From: Hymenobacter sp. GOD-10R
GTDB lineage: Bacteria; Bacteroidota; Bacteroidia; Cytophagales; Hymenobacteraceae
DNA: 64,000 nucleotides
Direction of reading: 5' to 3'
NCBI RefSeq assembly: GCF_035609205.1
Contig: NZ_CP141184.1
Coordinates: forward strand, 1,240,001 to 1,304,000
Shown: positions 1 to 9,119 of the stretch, in pieces
Numbering within the stretch: position 1 is the stretch's first letter
How the letters are laid out: each line of letters starts with the position of its first letter
Notes under the pieces: generated by a model
Databases searched by the model: none
What the model was told of the DNA's origin: nothing
Seen by the model: the letters and a program-made list of their open reading frames with translations, nothing else
Position numbers and translations under genes: made by a program

Positions 1-34
1 CCCGAAGAAAATAGGAAGCGGATAGTACAGCGTT

Positions 35-73
35 AAAACAAAAACTCCCGGCGGCTACAATGGCCACCGGGAG
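35..73 (-). terminator. Rho-independent terminator after the LysM transglycosylase gene
   Basis: Read on the minus strand, CTCCCGGTGGC pairs with GCCGCCGGGAG (one G-U type mismatch) around a 7-nt loop and is followed at once by TTTTTGTTTT. It lies about 30 nt past the stop codon at 104. Confidence 0.8.
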
Positions 74-103
74 CTACTAGTACCTAGGTTACGAGATGAT
101 AGA

Positions 104-2479
104 CTAATTAGCTGGCTGAATAACGAGCACTTCCCCTGGCTTCACGTTGAAATCAGGCTTGTTGTTCCACTCCATTATCTGCTTGATCGTCACCTTATAC
201 TTCCGCGAAATGCTGTACATCGACTCCTTGGCCTCCACCGTGTGCCGAACGACGTTGGTAGCCGGAGCAGGCGACGTGGCAGGTGGTGGAGAAGAAACGG
301 TCGACGCTGAAGCAGCGGCTGGGCGTGGGCTAGGAGCAGCCGTAGCGGCAGGCGCAGCGGTCTTGGGCGCCGAGGCGGGTGCTGATACCGGGCTTGAAGT
401 CGGCTTGGGAGCGGCGGCTGGAGCTGGAGTGGTTGGCGTGGCAGTTGTAGCAGCAGACGTAGCTGTGCTAGGGCCCGTGAGACGCAGCGTCTGGCCTAGG
501 CGCAACGAGGGGTTCGGGGGTAGTTCGTTCCACGCAATCAGATCGGCGGGGCGCAAGCCGTAGCGACGGGCAATGGCATAGATTCCTTCGCTTTTCTGCA
601 CGATGTACAAGCCATTTGCGGGCAACGCCTCTGTTGCTACCGGCACCACTAAGGGGGCGGCCGCACCAGAAGGCGCAGTAGTTGCGGCTGGCTTAGAGGC
701 GGCTGGCGTTGAGGCAGGTGCCGGATCACGCAGCACGACTGCGGCCGGCGTCTTCGGAGTCGGTGCTGGAGTAGGTGTTTTCGCCACGGGCGTTTCCGCA
801 GGGTTGCTGGCTGCGCCCTCGGTCACAGGCTCTGTGCTTGGCGTCGGCGTTGAAGGGGCTTGCTGCGTTGGTCGCCCGGCATACACAGTCCGGGGCGCTG
901 CCGGCGCTGGCGGAGCGGCGGCAGGTTCAGTGGTAGATTCAGTTTCAGCAGTAGAGTCGGTGGTTACGGTAGCGGCGGGCGCAGCTGGCAGGTCATTGAG
1001 ATTTTCCGTGGCTAAGTCGCCGGAAGTCATCGTAACGCTGTCTTCTTCCGCTGCATCTTCCTCCAGCCGATTGTGCGCAGCCACGTTGCCGGCATATGGT
1101 TCTGGCTCGGTTGCCTTGGGTTTCGGTGAGCTAGGTGCCGGCGCCGGCGCAGCGGCCGGAGTAGGCTTAGCCGTTTGGCGGGCCAAGGGGCGCTCGAAAG
1201 CGGCCTGAGCGGTTGCGTTGGTACTTGGCGCATACTCAATAGGTACTTCGCGGGGCCGGGTGTGTTGCAGCCAAAGTACCCGACCAGGGCGCAACTCTTC
1301 ATTGCGGGCCATGCGGTTCTTGTTCCAAATAGCTTTGGCACGCACCCCGTACTTCTGCGATACAATGGCGACACTCTCGCCAGGCTGGGCGGTGTGGTAG
1401 GCTACGGCCGCTTTATCGCGCTTCTTCTGCACGAAGTAAGGCTGCCCAACCACGATGTTGTCGAACGCCATCAGGTCGTTGTAGTTCAGGAACCGGCGCA
1501 TCTTCAATCCGCCGCGTTGGGCTAGGCTCTCCTTCGTGTCGCCGGGCAGTGCAATGAGGGCCCGCAAGCCGTTGATGCGCACGAAATCGGCGTTTTGCGG
1601 GTCCATTTCGGGTTGGGAAAGCAGTTGGCCTTTGGTCCCTAGGTTCTGCTTGGCCGCCATGGCCGTCAGCTGAATAGGATCGGTAACGGGGACGAGAACG
1701 GTGTAGGCGCGGTCGGTGGGTACTTTTTTGTCCAACAGCCAGCGGTTATGCTTGGCCAAGATGTCGGCCTCCGTTTGCAAGCTGAAGGCAATAGCCGATA
1801 AGGTTTGGCCACCCACCGCCGGGAATTCCTGCAATAGCATGGGCGGGTTCGGATTCTGTCCTACCGCTTGCTCAAAGGCTATTTTGTGCGCCAGAAACGT
1901 GAGGATATATGGGTGCGTATCCTGCGTAATCTCCATTTCGGTCGCATCGTAGTCGGTGGGGAGGGTGTAGGGCTTGGCGCCGCTCAGACCTAGGTTGTAG
2001 GTGAGCAGCGTGTTGACCCAGTTGTGCAGCACCTTGTTGTTGCGCAGCAAGTACTGCGCAGCGCCATACGTTGCTACGGTGATGTGCTTGCGCTCATCCA
2101 CCGCATCATTCACCTGCACACCTAGCTCCACGGCCGACTCCCGCTTAAACTGCCAGTAGCCAACGGCCGCGTGAATCGATTCGGCGTCGCCCTGCAAGCC
2201 GCTTTCTTGCAGCGATAAGTAGTGATAATCGAGCGGGATGCCTTTTTCTTTGAAGACTCGGTCAATAATCGGGAAGTACGCATCCGCTAGGTCGACGCGG
2301 GCCTGAAAGGAGGGCTGATAGCGCCGCAGCGCGTCCACTTTTTCCTGCACGGCGCGGCGGCCTTTATCCGTCAGGCGCAGGTGTAAACCGGCAAATTCAA
2401 TGGTAGGGGGTACTGTGACACTCTGCGCCACTGCCAGCAACGGCAGCAGACAAAAGAGCAAAAGCACAATTCGTTTCAT
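104..2479 (-). CDS. LysM-containing membrane-bound lytic murein transglycosylase (MltD-like)
   Basis: A 791-residue periplasmic or envelope protein predicted to cleave peptidoglycan glycan strands. It starts with a Sec signal peptide (about residues 1-19, ending AVAQ). Residues about 75-210 match the GH23 soluble lytic transglycosylase fold, with the catalytic glutamate in SLQESG (Glu92), followed by AVGYWQF and the later LTYNLG segment. Three LysM peptidoglycan-binding modules follow: about 360-405, 620-670 and 743-790. They are separated by very Ala/Pro/Thr-rich linkers that are probably disordered. The arrangement of one catalytic domain plus several C-terminal LysM modules is that of MltD. 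The gene stands alone, with its own terminator downstream. The start is the only ATG placed directly before the signal peptide. Confidence 0.93.
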   Translation of the reverse strand: MKRIVLLLFCLLPLLAVAQSVTVPPTIEFAGLHLRLTDKGRRAVQEKVDALRRYQPSFQARVDLADAYFPIIDRVFKEKGIPLDYHYLSLQESGLQGDAESIHAAVGYWQFKRESAVELGVQVNDAVDERKHITVATYGAAQYLLRNNKVLHNWVNTLLTYNLGLSGAKPYTLPTDYDATEMEITQDTHPYILTFLAHKIAFEQAVGQNPNPPMLLQEFPAVGGQTLSAIAFSLQTEADILAKHNRWLLDKKVPTDRAYTVLVPVTDPIQLTAMAAKQNLGTKGQLLSQPEMDPQNADFVRINGLRALIALPGDTKESLAQRGGLKMRRFLNYNDLMAFDNIVVGQPYFVQKKRDKAAVAYHTAQPGESVAIVSQKYGVRAKAIWNKNRMARNEELRPGRVLWLQHTRPREVPIEYAPSTNATAQAAFERPLARQTAKPTPAAAPAPAPSSPKPKATEPEPYAGNVAAHNRLEEDAAEEDSVTMTSGDLATENLNDLPAAPAATVTTDSTAETESTTEPAAAPPAPAAPRTVYAGRPTQQAPSTPTPSTEPVTEGAASNPAETPVAKTPTPAPTPKTPAAVVLRDPAPASTPAASKPAATTAPSGAAAPLVVPVATEALPANGLYIVQKSEGIYAIARRYGLRPADLIAWNELPPNPSLRLGQTLRLTGPSTATSAATTATPTTPAPAAAPKPTSSPVSAPASAPKTAAPAATAAPSPRPAAASASTVSSPPPATSPAPATNVVRHTVEAKESMYSISRKYKVTIKQIMEWNNKPDFNVKPGEVLVIQPAN

Positions 2480-2637
2480 GGGCAGAATTTAGCTAGGCAG
2501 GAGCCACTCCCAACGCATTTCCGGGCTCCTTAGCTTACAAAGTAGGAGAAAAATCCTGGGAGGCACGCAGTAAAAAGTACTATTCGCCGCGCTTAAGCTA
2601 GCCAGAAAGTGCAATGAGCCCGACCCAGTTGAATGCA

Positions 2638-2680
2638 CAAAAGGTCCGAAACAACCACTAGGGCTCTGTTTCGGACCTTT
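2638..2680 (-). terminator. Terminator after the outer-membrane barrel gene
   Basis: A perfect 14-bp stem (arms 2640-2653 and 2667-2680, AAAGGTCCGAAACA and its complement) with a 13-nt loop. The minus-strand reading ends in TTTTG. It lies about 50 nt past the stop at 2727. The rest of the 2480-2726 gap shows no convincing gene. Confidence 0.75.
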
Positions 2681-2726
2681 CTGCTGCCCTTGCGAAGCTA
2701 GGCTCATTGCTCAGGCGTCGGATACT

Positions 2727-5675
2727 TTAGTTGCCCCCAGGCGGACGGCCGAAACCACCGCCACCGCCGCCGGGAGGCCCTCCACCACCTGGGCCCATGC
2801 CGCCACCGTCCCCACCACGGCGCCAGTTGCCACGGTTCGGGTTATCGGAATTTCGGTCGCGGTTCTGGTCGCCGCCCTGTTGGGGCACGTTGCCTTTGCG
2901 CAGGTTGTAGGTGAACATGGCCATGAAGTACTGCTGCAAGTTGTTGGTGCGCACCGTCTCGTTATAGGCCGTCGAGATGTTGTTCTGGATGCTACGGTTT
3001 TGCTTCAGCAAGTCGAAGGCGAATACTTTAAACTCGCCCCGCTGGTTGGGGAATACTTTCTTGCCGATGCTGGCATTCCAAAGGACGTATTTCTGAGTGG
3101 GAGCGGAGGCAATGCCCTGGTTGTAAATGTGCGTCAGGTCGGTTTGCACCGAAATGCCGGGGCCTACGATCCAGCTGATGCGTGCCGAGCTGTTTTGCGT
3201 GTAGTAGTTGGTGTTCAGGCGGGTATTGACGGTGTTGCGCGCGTACGTCACATTGCCGTTCGACGAAAGCGTGAAGTCTAGGTTCGGGCTGATGTTGCTG
3301 CTGATGGTGACCCCGAGGTTGCCGCTAGGCGAGCGGGAGTAGTTGATCAGCTCATTGTTGAGGCCTGGCGTGCGCGAGTAGCCCACGCTGCCGTTCAAGT
3401 TCAGGTTCGACTTGATGAAGGCCAAGGGCATGCCGTAGTTGGCAAAAGTGCGGAAGTTATACTGCTGACCTAGGTTGACAGGCCGCGTGAGCTGCCCACC
3501 GAGCGGCAGCTGTACCACGCCCCCATTGATGGCAATGGCCGTGTCGCGCAGGGCCACGAAGGTGCTGTTGGTAATGTAGTTATCGGTGAACGTAGCAAAA
3601 GCACCCACGAAGAACGACGTCGACTTCTCCGGCTTCGAGGCCGAGTAGCGCAGCGACATCACGTGTTGGTACTGCTGAATCAGGTCGGGGTTGCCGGTGG
3701 TGAGCTGCAGCGGGTTGGAGTTGTTCACTACCTCCTGCAACTGGTTGATGCTAGGAGCGGAGGTGCGGCCGTTGTAGTTAAAGCGTAGGTTGCGCTCACG
3801 CGAAAAGTTGTAGCGCAGCATGGCGTTGGGCAGGAAGTTGTAGAACGTCCGATCGAGTACACTTGCCTGAGGGAAGCGCTGCCGGTTGTTGAGGTCAGCT
3901 TTCTGGCCCGTTACGCCCACCATGATCTGATAATCCTTAGTCTGGCGCCGATAGCTAGCCCCTAGGCCCTGCGTGAGGTAGTTGCTCTTGAAGACGTTGC
4001 TCAGACCAATATTCGGGTCGTCGTAGTTGCCTGTCAGCTCCGAGAGATTGTAGGTGCGCTTGTCAGAGTTGTTGGGCGCGTAGGAAGTGTTATAGTTGAA
4101 CTGCAGCAAGTCCGTCTTGCTCAGCGGCTCGGTGTAGGAAATGCCCGAGTTGAGTTGCCACCCTACTTGGTTGAGGTGGGAGAACTGATCCAGCGTGGTT
4201 TCAAGGGTGGTATCGCGCGAGGTTCCCCTGATGGTCGACAGCGACCGAGAGTAGGAGTAGAGGTAGTTGTCGGAGTTGCGCGTGTTGTAGTTTGCGTTCA
4301 AATCAACCGAAATCGTCCGGCCGGGTTTGTGGAAGCGGTGCCGGTAGAGCAGTTGGTTCGAGGAGGAAATGCTTGAAGCCTTCGAGTTGTATTTGCTGCT
4401 GGTGTTGCCGCGCTCCGTGCCACCTACCTGCGTGAGTCCGTCGACATTGCTGTTGCTGCTGTTGCGCTGAAACGTCAGCGAAGGAATAAACAGAATAGAG
4501 TTGGCGGAGTCAATCTTGTGCTCCAGCCGCAGGTTGAAGCGGTGGTTCAGGTTGCGACTCTGTGCCAGCGAAGTTTGCTGGTAGGTTTGCTGCTGGCTGA
4601 GAGGCGTATCGCTGCTGGAGCCGCGGGTGGCGTAAATGCGGTCGGTCAGCTGATTGGTAGTGTTGTTGGCTAGGTTGAAGAAATAGCTAGCCGTCACCTG
4701 CGTGTTCTTGCCCCACTGATCAGAGTAGTTGAGGCCAATGGCGTTGGTGCGGGAAATGCCGTTGCCGCCCCCGCCGCCACGGGAGTTATTCGTAACCCCG
4801 AGCAAGTCTGCCGAGCCGAAGTTCTGCTGGTTTATGTTGTTTGATTGACCGACCACCGAAATACGGCGGTTGCCGCTGAACGTGTTGTAGTTGCCGCTGA
4901 CCTGGTAGCGCTCCGCCCACGATGAGCCAGTGCCCGTTTGCTGGCCACCGCCTGCGCCGGCCACAAAGCGCCCAAACTGACCTTTGCGGTATTGCTTCTT
5001 CGTAACGATGTTGATGGTTTTCTGGGTGTTGCCATCGTTAAAACCCGAAAAGCGCGACTGCTCACTTTGGCGGTCGAACACTTGGATGTTGTCGATGATT
5101 TCGGCCGGAATGTTCTTCAGCACCGCGTCGGGGTCGTTGCCAAAAAACTCTTTACCGTCAACGAGTACCTTTTGCACGTCTTCGCCCTGGGCCTGCACCT
5201 TGCCATTTTGCGTCGTGACGCCGGGCATCTTGGTTATCAAGTCCTGGGCGTTAGCGTCGGGATTCGTTTTGAAAGCATTGGCATTGAACTGCGCCGTGTC
5301 GCCCTTCTGCACGGCGGCGGGCGTTTTGCCTACTACTTCCACGCCTTTCAGCGTTACACCGGCCTGCAAGGCTAGGTTGCCCAACGCAACCGATTGTGTG
5401 GTAAGCGCAATAGGACGCGCAAACGTCTGGTAGCCAAGAAAGGAAATAGAGAGTTGGTAGCGCCCGGCAGCTAGGCCCGTGAAGCTGAAATTGCCAGTGG
5501 GGTCGGCGGCTACTCCGCGCTTCACCGAGTCGGGTAAGTGCAGCAGCAGCACGTTAGCCCCAATCAGCGGTGACTGATCTTTGGCGTCGAGGGCCCGGCC
5601 GGTAATGGATAGCGTTTGCGCAAAGGCTGCGCTACTAAACCAGTATAAAAGAAATAGGGTAAGTAACTTTCTCAT
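2727..5675 (-). CDS. Outer-membrane beta-barrel protein with carboxypeptidase-regulatory-like domain and Gly-rich tail
   Basis: About 982 residues if translation starts at the ATG at 5675, directly before a signal peptide (MRKLLTLFLLYW, cleavage after AFAQ). The frame is open 18 codons further upstream, but that extension is charged and unlike a leader. After the signal comes a carboxypeptidase-D-like Ig fold (SITGRALDAKDQSPLIGANV, about 80 residues), then a plug-like segment (QDLITKMPGVTTQNGKVQ, LVDGKEFFGNDP). A long Asn/Ser/Tyr-rich beta-barrel typical of the TonB-dependent-receptor-like OMP_b-brl_3 group in Bacteroidota follows. The last 45 residues are Gly/Pro/Arg-rich (GGGGPPGGGGGGFGRPPGG), beyond what should be the final strand. 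The substrate is unknown, and no SusD partner sits next to it. Confidence 0.85.
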   Translation of the reverse strand: MRKLLTLFLLYWFSSAAFAQTLSITGRALDAKDQSPLIGANVLLLHLPDSVKRGVAADPTGNFSFTGLAAGRYQLSISFLGYQTFARPIALTTQSVALGNLALQAGVTLKGVEVVGKTPAAVQKGDTAQFNANAFKTNPDANAQDLITKMPGVTTQNGKVQAQGEDVQKVLVDGKEFFGNDPDAVLKNIPAEIIDNIQVFDRQSEQSRFSGFNDGNTQKTINIVTKKQYRKGQFGRFVAGAGGGQQTGTGSSWAERYQVSGNYNTFSGNRRISVVGQSNNINQQNFGSADLLGVTNNSRGGGGGNGISRTNAIGLNYSDQWGKNTQVTASYFFNLANNTTNQLTDRIYATRGSSSDTPLSQQQTYQQTSLAQSRNLNHRFNLRLEHKIDSANSILFIPSLTFQRNSSNSNVDGLTQVGGTERGNTSSKYNSKASSISSSNQLLYRHRFHKPGRTISVDLNANYNTRNSDNYLYSYSRSLSTIRGTSRDTTLETTLDQFSHLNQVGWQLNSGISYTEPLSKTDLLQFNYNTSYAPNNSDKRTYNLSELTGNYDDPNIGLSNVFKSNYLTQGLGASYRRQTKDYQIMVGVTGQKADLNNRQRFPQASVLDRTFYNFLPNAMLRYNFSRERNLRFNYNGRTSAPSINQLQEVVNNSNPLQLTTGNPDLIQQYQHVMSLRYSASKPEKSTSFFVGAFATFTDNYITNSTFVALRDTAIAINGGVVQLPLGGQLTRPVNLGQQYNFRTFANYGMPLAFIKSNLNLNGSVGYSRTPGLNNELINYSRSPSGNLGVTISSNISPNLDFTLSSNGNVTYARNTVNTRLNTNYYTQNSSARISWIVGPGISVQTDLTHIYNQGIASAPTQKYVLWNASIGKKVFPNQRGEFKVFAFDLLKQNRSIQNNISTAYNETVRTNNLQQYFMAMFTYNLRKGNVPQQGGDQNRDRNSDNPNRGNWRRGGDGGGMGPGGGGPPGGGGGGFGRPPGGN

Positions 5676-5793
5676 GCGATACGTGCGAGGGGGCTTATAC
5701 TTCCTCCCTAGACGCTCGCCACGAGACAAGGTTTAATTAGTTCCCGGTAGAAAAGAAAAATTATTTTCGGCCGGGAGTAATCGCAGAGCTAGG

Positions 5794-6429
5794 CTACCGC
5801 TTACGAACGATCAAAATACCGTCGCGCACCGGGAGCAGCACATTTTCCACCCGCTCATCCTGCTGCACCTTATCGTTGAAGGCGCGCACGGCGTGCGCGT
5901 CTTTATCGGCAGGTTTTACCGGGTACGAAGCCAAGGCTTTGCCGCTCCACAGCACGTTGTCAATCAAGATAAAACCACCGGGGCGCACATGCGGCAGCAC
6001 CAGCTCGTAGTAGGCATCGTTGTTGATTTTGTCGGCGTCGATAAATACTAAGTCCCACGTTTCCTGAAAGCTAGGTAGCAGATCGAGTGCCTGACCAATG
6101 TGCAGGCGAATACGCTCCGCCAAACCAGCCTCGGCCACGTAGCGGCGAATCCGGTCTTCCAGCTCCGGATTTTGCTCCACGGTGTGCAGCTCGCCATCGG
6201 GGGCTAGGCCTTCCGCCAAGCACAGAGCCGAATAGCCCGTAAACGTACCTAGCTCTAGAATGCGGCGGGGCCGTACCATATGGCTAATCATGCTGAGCAG
6301 GCGGCCTTGCAAGTGCCCTGAGAGCATGCGCGGAGCCAGTACTTGCACGTGCGTTTCGCGGTTAAGGCGGCGCAACACGTCCAATTCAGGAGAGGTGTGG
6401 GTTTCGGCGTAGGAATTTAGTTCGTCCAT
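5794..6429 (-). CDS. Class I SAM-dependent O-methyltransferase (catechol/caffeoyl-CoA type)
   Basis: 211 residues. The AdoMet-binding motif I reads ILELGTFTGYSALCLAEGL (near residue 57), followed by the acidic residue of HTVEQNPE and the metal/substrate motif FIDADKINN, then ILIDNVLWSGKA. These are hallmarks of the O-methyltransferase family 3 that transfers methyl groups to catechol-like hydroxyls in a divalent-metal-dependent way. It is cytoplasmic and has no signal peptide. The preceding gene (DUF4184) stops 3 nt before this start, so the two are almost certainly one transcript. The natural substrate cannot be read from the sequence. Confidence 0.9.
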   Translation of the reverse strand: MDELNSYAETHTSPELDVLRRLNRETHVQVLAPRMLSGHLQGRLLSMISHMVRPRRILELGTFTGYSALCLAEGLAPDGELHTVEQNPELEDRIRRYVAEAGLAERIRLHIGQALDLLPSFQETWDLVFIDADKINNDAYYELVLPHVRPGGFILIDNVLWSGKALASYPVKPADKDAHAVRAFNDKVQQDERVENVLLPVRDGILIVRKR

Positions 6430-6432
6430 GAG

Positions 6433-7206
6433 TTAAGAGCCGGCGGGCTCCCCAACGGAACGCGCTGTATGAATGTAGGGCCACAAAGGGCAGGTAACGA
6501 GCAGGGCGGCCATCATGGCGCTCATGCCCGTGACGATGAAAATGCCGTCGAAAGCAGACTTCATCAGGAGTGGATAGGCTAGGTGGGCGGCGTAGAGGAA
6601 GGCGGCCCAAAACAGCAGCGTCAGGACGGCGCACAGGCCCCAGAAGTTACGCCGCACCCGAGAGGAAACGTCGGGTACTTTGCGGGTAATGGGCAAGTTC
6701 CACACGTACCAAGCAATGACAGCCAAGCCAACAACAGACGAACCATTTTGCAGCCACGCCCGTAGCGTGATGTTCGCAAATTGATAGCTCAAGATCTGAA
6801 GCTCCGATTCGAAGCGTCCTCGTTGGTGGGTAAAAGTGTCCCAGACTAGGTGGGATGCGCAGCCAACCAAAATACCAAGCAAGAGCCGCGGGCTCCATAA
6901 GTTGCGCAGGGGCCACGGCTGCTTCGCGAACCATTCCAACCTGAGTCGGAAAGAATCGGGCAAACTAAAAATCAGCGGCTTTTTGACAATGCCGTGAAAC
7001 AGCCCAATAATTAATAAGCTAAGCGGCAAATCAAGCCAGAGCACACCCAGTAGGGTATGGCCGACGCCACCGCCGGGCCGCAACCGAAAAAAGTATTCGA
7101 GGTCGGGCGCCATGCTGCCCACAATGAGCCCCGACGCCGAAAGCCAGCGGCGCGTTCTGCGCAACAACGGCAGGACAATAGCTGGGTGAGCGGGAGTAAA
7201 AGGCAT
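6433..7206 (-). CDS. DUF4184 family integral membrane protein
   Basis: 257 residues. It begins with the family signature MPFTPAHPAIVLPL and continues GLIVGSMAPDLEYFFRL, with several conserved His and Asp residues (THPxH-like and HLVWDTFTH) spread over about six hydrophobic helices. Similar His/Asp placement is seen in membrane-bound metal-dependent hydrolases of the YdjM type, so a hydrolase role is possible but unproven. It is cotranscribed with the O-methyltransferase downstream. A 72-nt gap separates it from the SRA gene upstream on the same strand. Confidence 0.85.
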   Translation of the reverse strand: MPFTPAHPAIVLPLLRRTRRWLSASGLIVGSMAPDLEYFFRLRPGGGVGHTLLGVLWLDLPLSLLIIGLFHGIVKKPLIFSLPDSFRLRLEWFAKQPWPLRNLWSPRLLLGILVGCASHLVWDTFTHQRGRFESELQILSYQFANITLRAWLQNGSSVVGLAVIAWYVWNLPITRKVPDVSSRVRRNFWGLCAVLTLLFWAAFLYAAHLAYPLLMKSAFDGIFIVTGMSAMMAALLVTCPLWPYIHTARSVGEPAGS

Positions 7207-7278
7207 GCTTCAACAAATCAAAATGAAGTCGTAAAGACGCAAGTAAGCGCTTAATGATTCAAGCCGGGAGGCTAAAAC

Positions 7279-7728
7279 CTAGCCAACAGCGCCAAGCGGC
7301 ACCAGACGAAACAGCCAAATACCGTAGCCCGACTTGCCACGGGTGTACTCGTAAGCGGCTACGCGAAACAAGCCTTCGTAACGAAAAACCGTGCTGCCTT
7401 CGTGTTCGACTTTGCGCAGCACCCGCACAGGCTTGCCGGTTTCTTGACTTTTCACCAAAGCTAGGTTGCGGTCGGTCAGTACCTGGTCGGTTACCTGCTT
7501 TCCTGTGCGCGGGTCGCGTCCACCGTGGCCCGTGTAGCAGATTTCGTCGTCGGTAAATACGTCGTCTTCGTAAGCATCCGCCAGCACGATGGAGTCGGCG
7601 CCTTCCCGTTGCGTACCGCTAATGCCTGCTCGGGTGGGGCGGTGCAAGCCCGCCGCCGACAGCGCGAGCCGATTAGCGAAAAAGTCGCCGGGACGATAAC
7701 TCCCAACATGTCCGAACTGTCGCGCCAA
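7279..7728 (-). CDS. Stand-alone SRA (YDG) domain protein, TTG start
   Basis: 149 residues consisting almost entirely of one SRA/YDG fold. It starts FGHVGSYRPGDFF, then LSAAGLHRPTRAGISG, then DEICYTGHGGRD, DQVLTDRNLALVKS, GKPVRVLRKVEH and FRYEGLFRVAAYEY. This order matches the eukaryotic UHRF1 SRA domain, which flips and reads 5-methylcytosine. In bacteria, SRA domains are usually fused to an HNH or other nuclease that cuts modified DNA; here no nuclease domain follows and only 72 nt separate the stop from the next gene. There is no in-frame ATG; the TTG at 7728 lies three codons before the domain begins. A terminator for the upstream peptidase sits about 40 nt before the start. The function is inferred only as a modified-base reader. 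Confidence 0.82.
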   Translation of the reverse strand: MARQFGHVGSYRPGDFFANRLALSAAGLHRPTRAGISGTQREGADSIVLADAYEDDVFTDDEICYTGHGGRDPRTGKQVTDQVLTDRNLALVKSQETGKPVRVLRKVEHEGSTVFRYEGLFRVAAYEYTRGKSGYGIWLFRLVPLGAVG

Positions 7729-7769
7729 AAAAAGGAAGAGAGTAGCTGGGTAGGTAAAGTCGTTCTGAC

Positions 7770-7804
7770 AAGAAAACGGAGTAGCTAATTGCTCAGCTAC
7801 TCCG
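7770..7804 (-). terminator. Terminator after the M16 peptidase gene
   Basis: A perfect 10-bp stem (CGGAGTAGCT at 7777-7786 paired with 7795-7804) with an 8-nt loop. On the minus strand it is followed by TTTTCTTG. It starts 8 nt past the peptidase stop codon and separates that gene from the SRA gene. Confidence 0.8.
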
Positions 7805-7812
7805 TTGCTCCG

Positions 7813-9048
7813 TTACTTCTGCGGCACGTATTGCAGCACGCTTAGGTTGTCCTCGCGTAGCACGTCGTTCGCTAGGTCGCACAGCTCGCTTGCTGAAATC
7901 TTCCGGATTTTGTCGAAGATTTCATTCAGCGGTTCCACGCGGCCAATGTCGAGGGTGCTTTTGGCTAGTAGCTGCATCAGGCCACTATTACTTTCCTCGG
8001 CCATGGCGAGCTGGCCCATTAGCTGTTCTTTGGCCGTGTGCAACTGCGTTGAGCCAAGCTGCTTTTCGCGCAGCTGTTTCAGCTCTTTCTGCACCAAGCC
8101 CACGGTGCGGTTCACCTGCTTCTTTTCCGTCCCGAAATAAATACCAAACAAGCCAGTATCGGTGTAGGGCGAGTACGTGGCGTCGATGGTATACACCAAG
8201 CCGTACTTTTCCCGAATACCTAGGTTCAGGCGCGAGTTCATGCCCGGGCCACCCAAGATGTTGGTGAGCATGAAGAACGGAATCCGGCGCGGGTCATTGA
8301 TGGCGTAAGCTGGCCCTCCGATGAGGCAGTGCGCCTGCGTAATGGGTTTGCGCTCCAGCTGTTCCACGCGATGATAGTCGGTGAACGGCGTACGTGGCCG
8401 TTCACCTAGCCGGGCGGGCAACGGGGCTAGGTATTTATCTGCCAACCGCTTTACCTCCTTGAAGGGCAAGTTGCTAACGGAGCTGAAAATGAGCCGGTCC
8501 GTGCGAATCTGTTCGGCGAGAAAGTCTCGAAAGTCTTTCTGCTGAAAGCCTGAAACGCTCTGGCGCGTACCCAAGATATTGTGGCCCAGAGCGTGCTTGC
8601 CGAAAATCACTTCATCGAAGTCGTCGATAATAGCATCATCGGGAGCATCGAGGTACATCGACATTTCCTCCAGAATCACGCCGCGCTCCTTCTCAATTTC
8701 ACGCTCCGGAAACACGGAGTGGAAGGTTAAGTCGGTCAGCAGCTCGAAGGCGCGTTCGAAGTGCGTGCTCAGCAGCGAGGCGTAGAAGCAAATTTTCTCT
8801 TTCGTGGTGTACGCATTCAGCTCGCCACCTACCGTTTCGAGGCGATTCAGAATGTGAAATGAACGACGCTTCTCGGTGCCTTTAAAGGCCATGTGTTCCC
8901 AGAAGTGCGCGAGGCCTTGCTGGTGTTCACTTTCATCGCGGGAGCCGATATCAAGCAAAAAGCCGCAGTGTGCAATCTTGGTGTGCAGAACTTGTTTGTG
9001 CAGGACCCGAATGCCATTCGGCAACTCGTATAGATCGTAATCAGACAT
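7813..9048 (-). CDS. M16 family (insulinase-like) zinc metallopeptidase
   Basis: 411 residues, the usual size of a single M16B subunit. The inverted zinc motif HxxEH is present as HFWEH near residue 48. The downstream acidic region GGELNAYTTKEK supplies the third zinc ligand seen in the family, and a C-terminal Arg/Tyr substrate-binding segment reads GPGMNSRLNLGIREKYGLVYT. It has no signal peptide, so it probably acts in the cytoplasm on short or unfolded peptides. Many genomes encode M16 pairs, with a second inactive partner next door; none is adjacent here. It ends with its own terminator. Confidence 0.93.
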   Translation of the reverse strand: MSDYDLYELPNGIRVLHKQVLHTKIAHCGFLLDIGSRDESEHQQGLAHFWEHMAFKGTEKRRSFHILNRLETVGGELNAYTTKEKICFYASLLSTHFERAFELLTDLTFHSVFPEREIEKERGVILEEMSMYLDAPDDAIIDDFDEVIFGKHALGHNILGTRQSVSGFQQKDFRDFLAEQIRTDRLIFSSVSNLPFKEVKRLADKYLAPLPARLGERPRTPFTDYHRVEQLERKPITQAHCLIGGPAYAINDPRRIPFFMLTNILGGPGMNSRLNLGIREKYGLVYTIDATYSPYTDTGLFGIYFGTEKKQVNRTVGLVQKELKQLREKQLGSTQLHTAKEQLMGQLAMAEESNSGLMQLLAKSTLDIGRVEPLNEIFDKIRKISASELCDLANDVLREDNLSVLQYVPQK

Positions 9049-9119
9049 TATATGGGGTCTTGGAAACGAAGAAATGGGGAGCTTGAAAATATAAAAAGCT
9101 CAACCTGATAATAACCATC

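Noticed and set aside
147-1208. Two long plus-strand frames opposite the LysM transglycosylase
   Set aside because: They are Ala/Gly/Val-rich reflections of the Ala/Pro/Thr linker on the opposite strand, with no signal peptide or domain.
2489-2707. 72-residue minus-strand frame between the first two genes
   Set aside because: It runs through the terminator hairpin at 2640-2680 and has no recognisable features.
4938-5433. Overlapping plus-strand frames within the outer-membrane barrel gene
   Set aside because: They overlap each other and a well-supported gene and have no domain content.
5736-5780. Weak hairpin after the O-methyltransferase gene
   Set aside because: Only about 6 bp of stem (CCCGG/CCGGG) with a large AT-rich loop; too weak to call a terminator.
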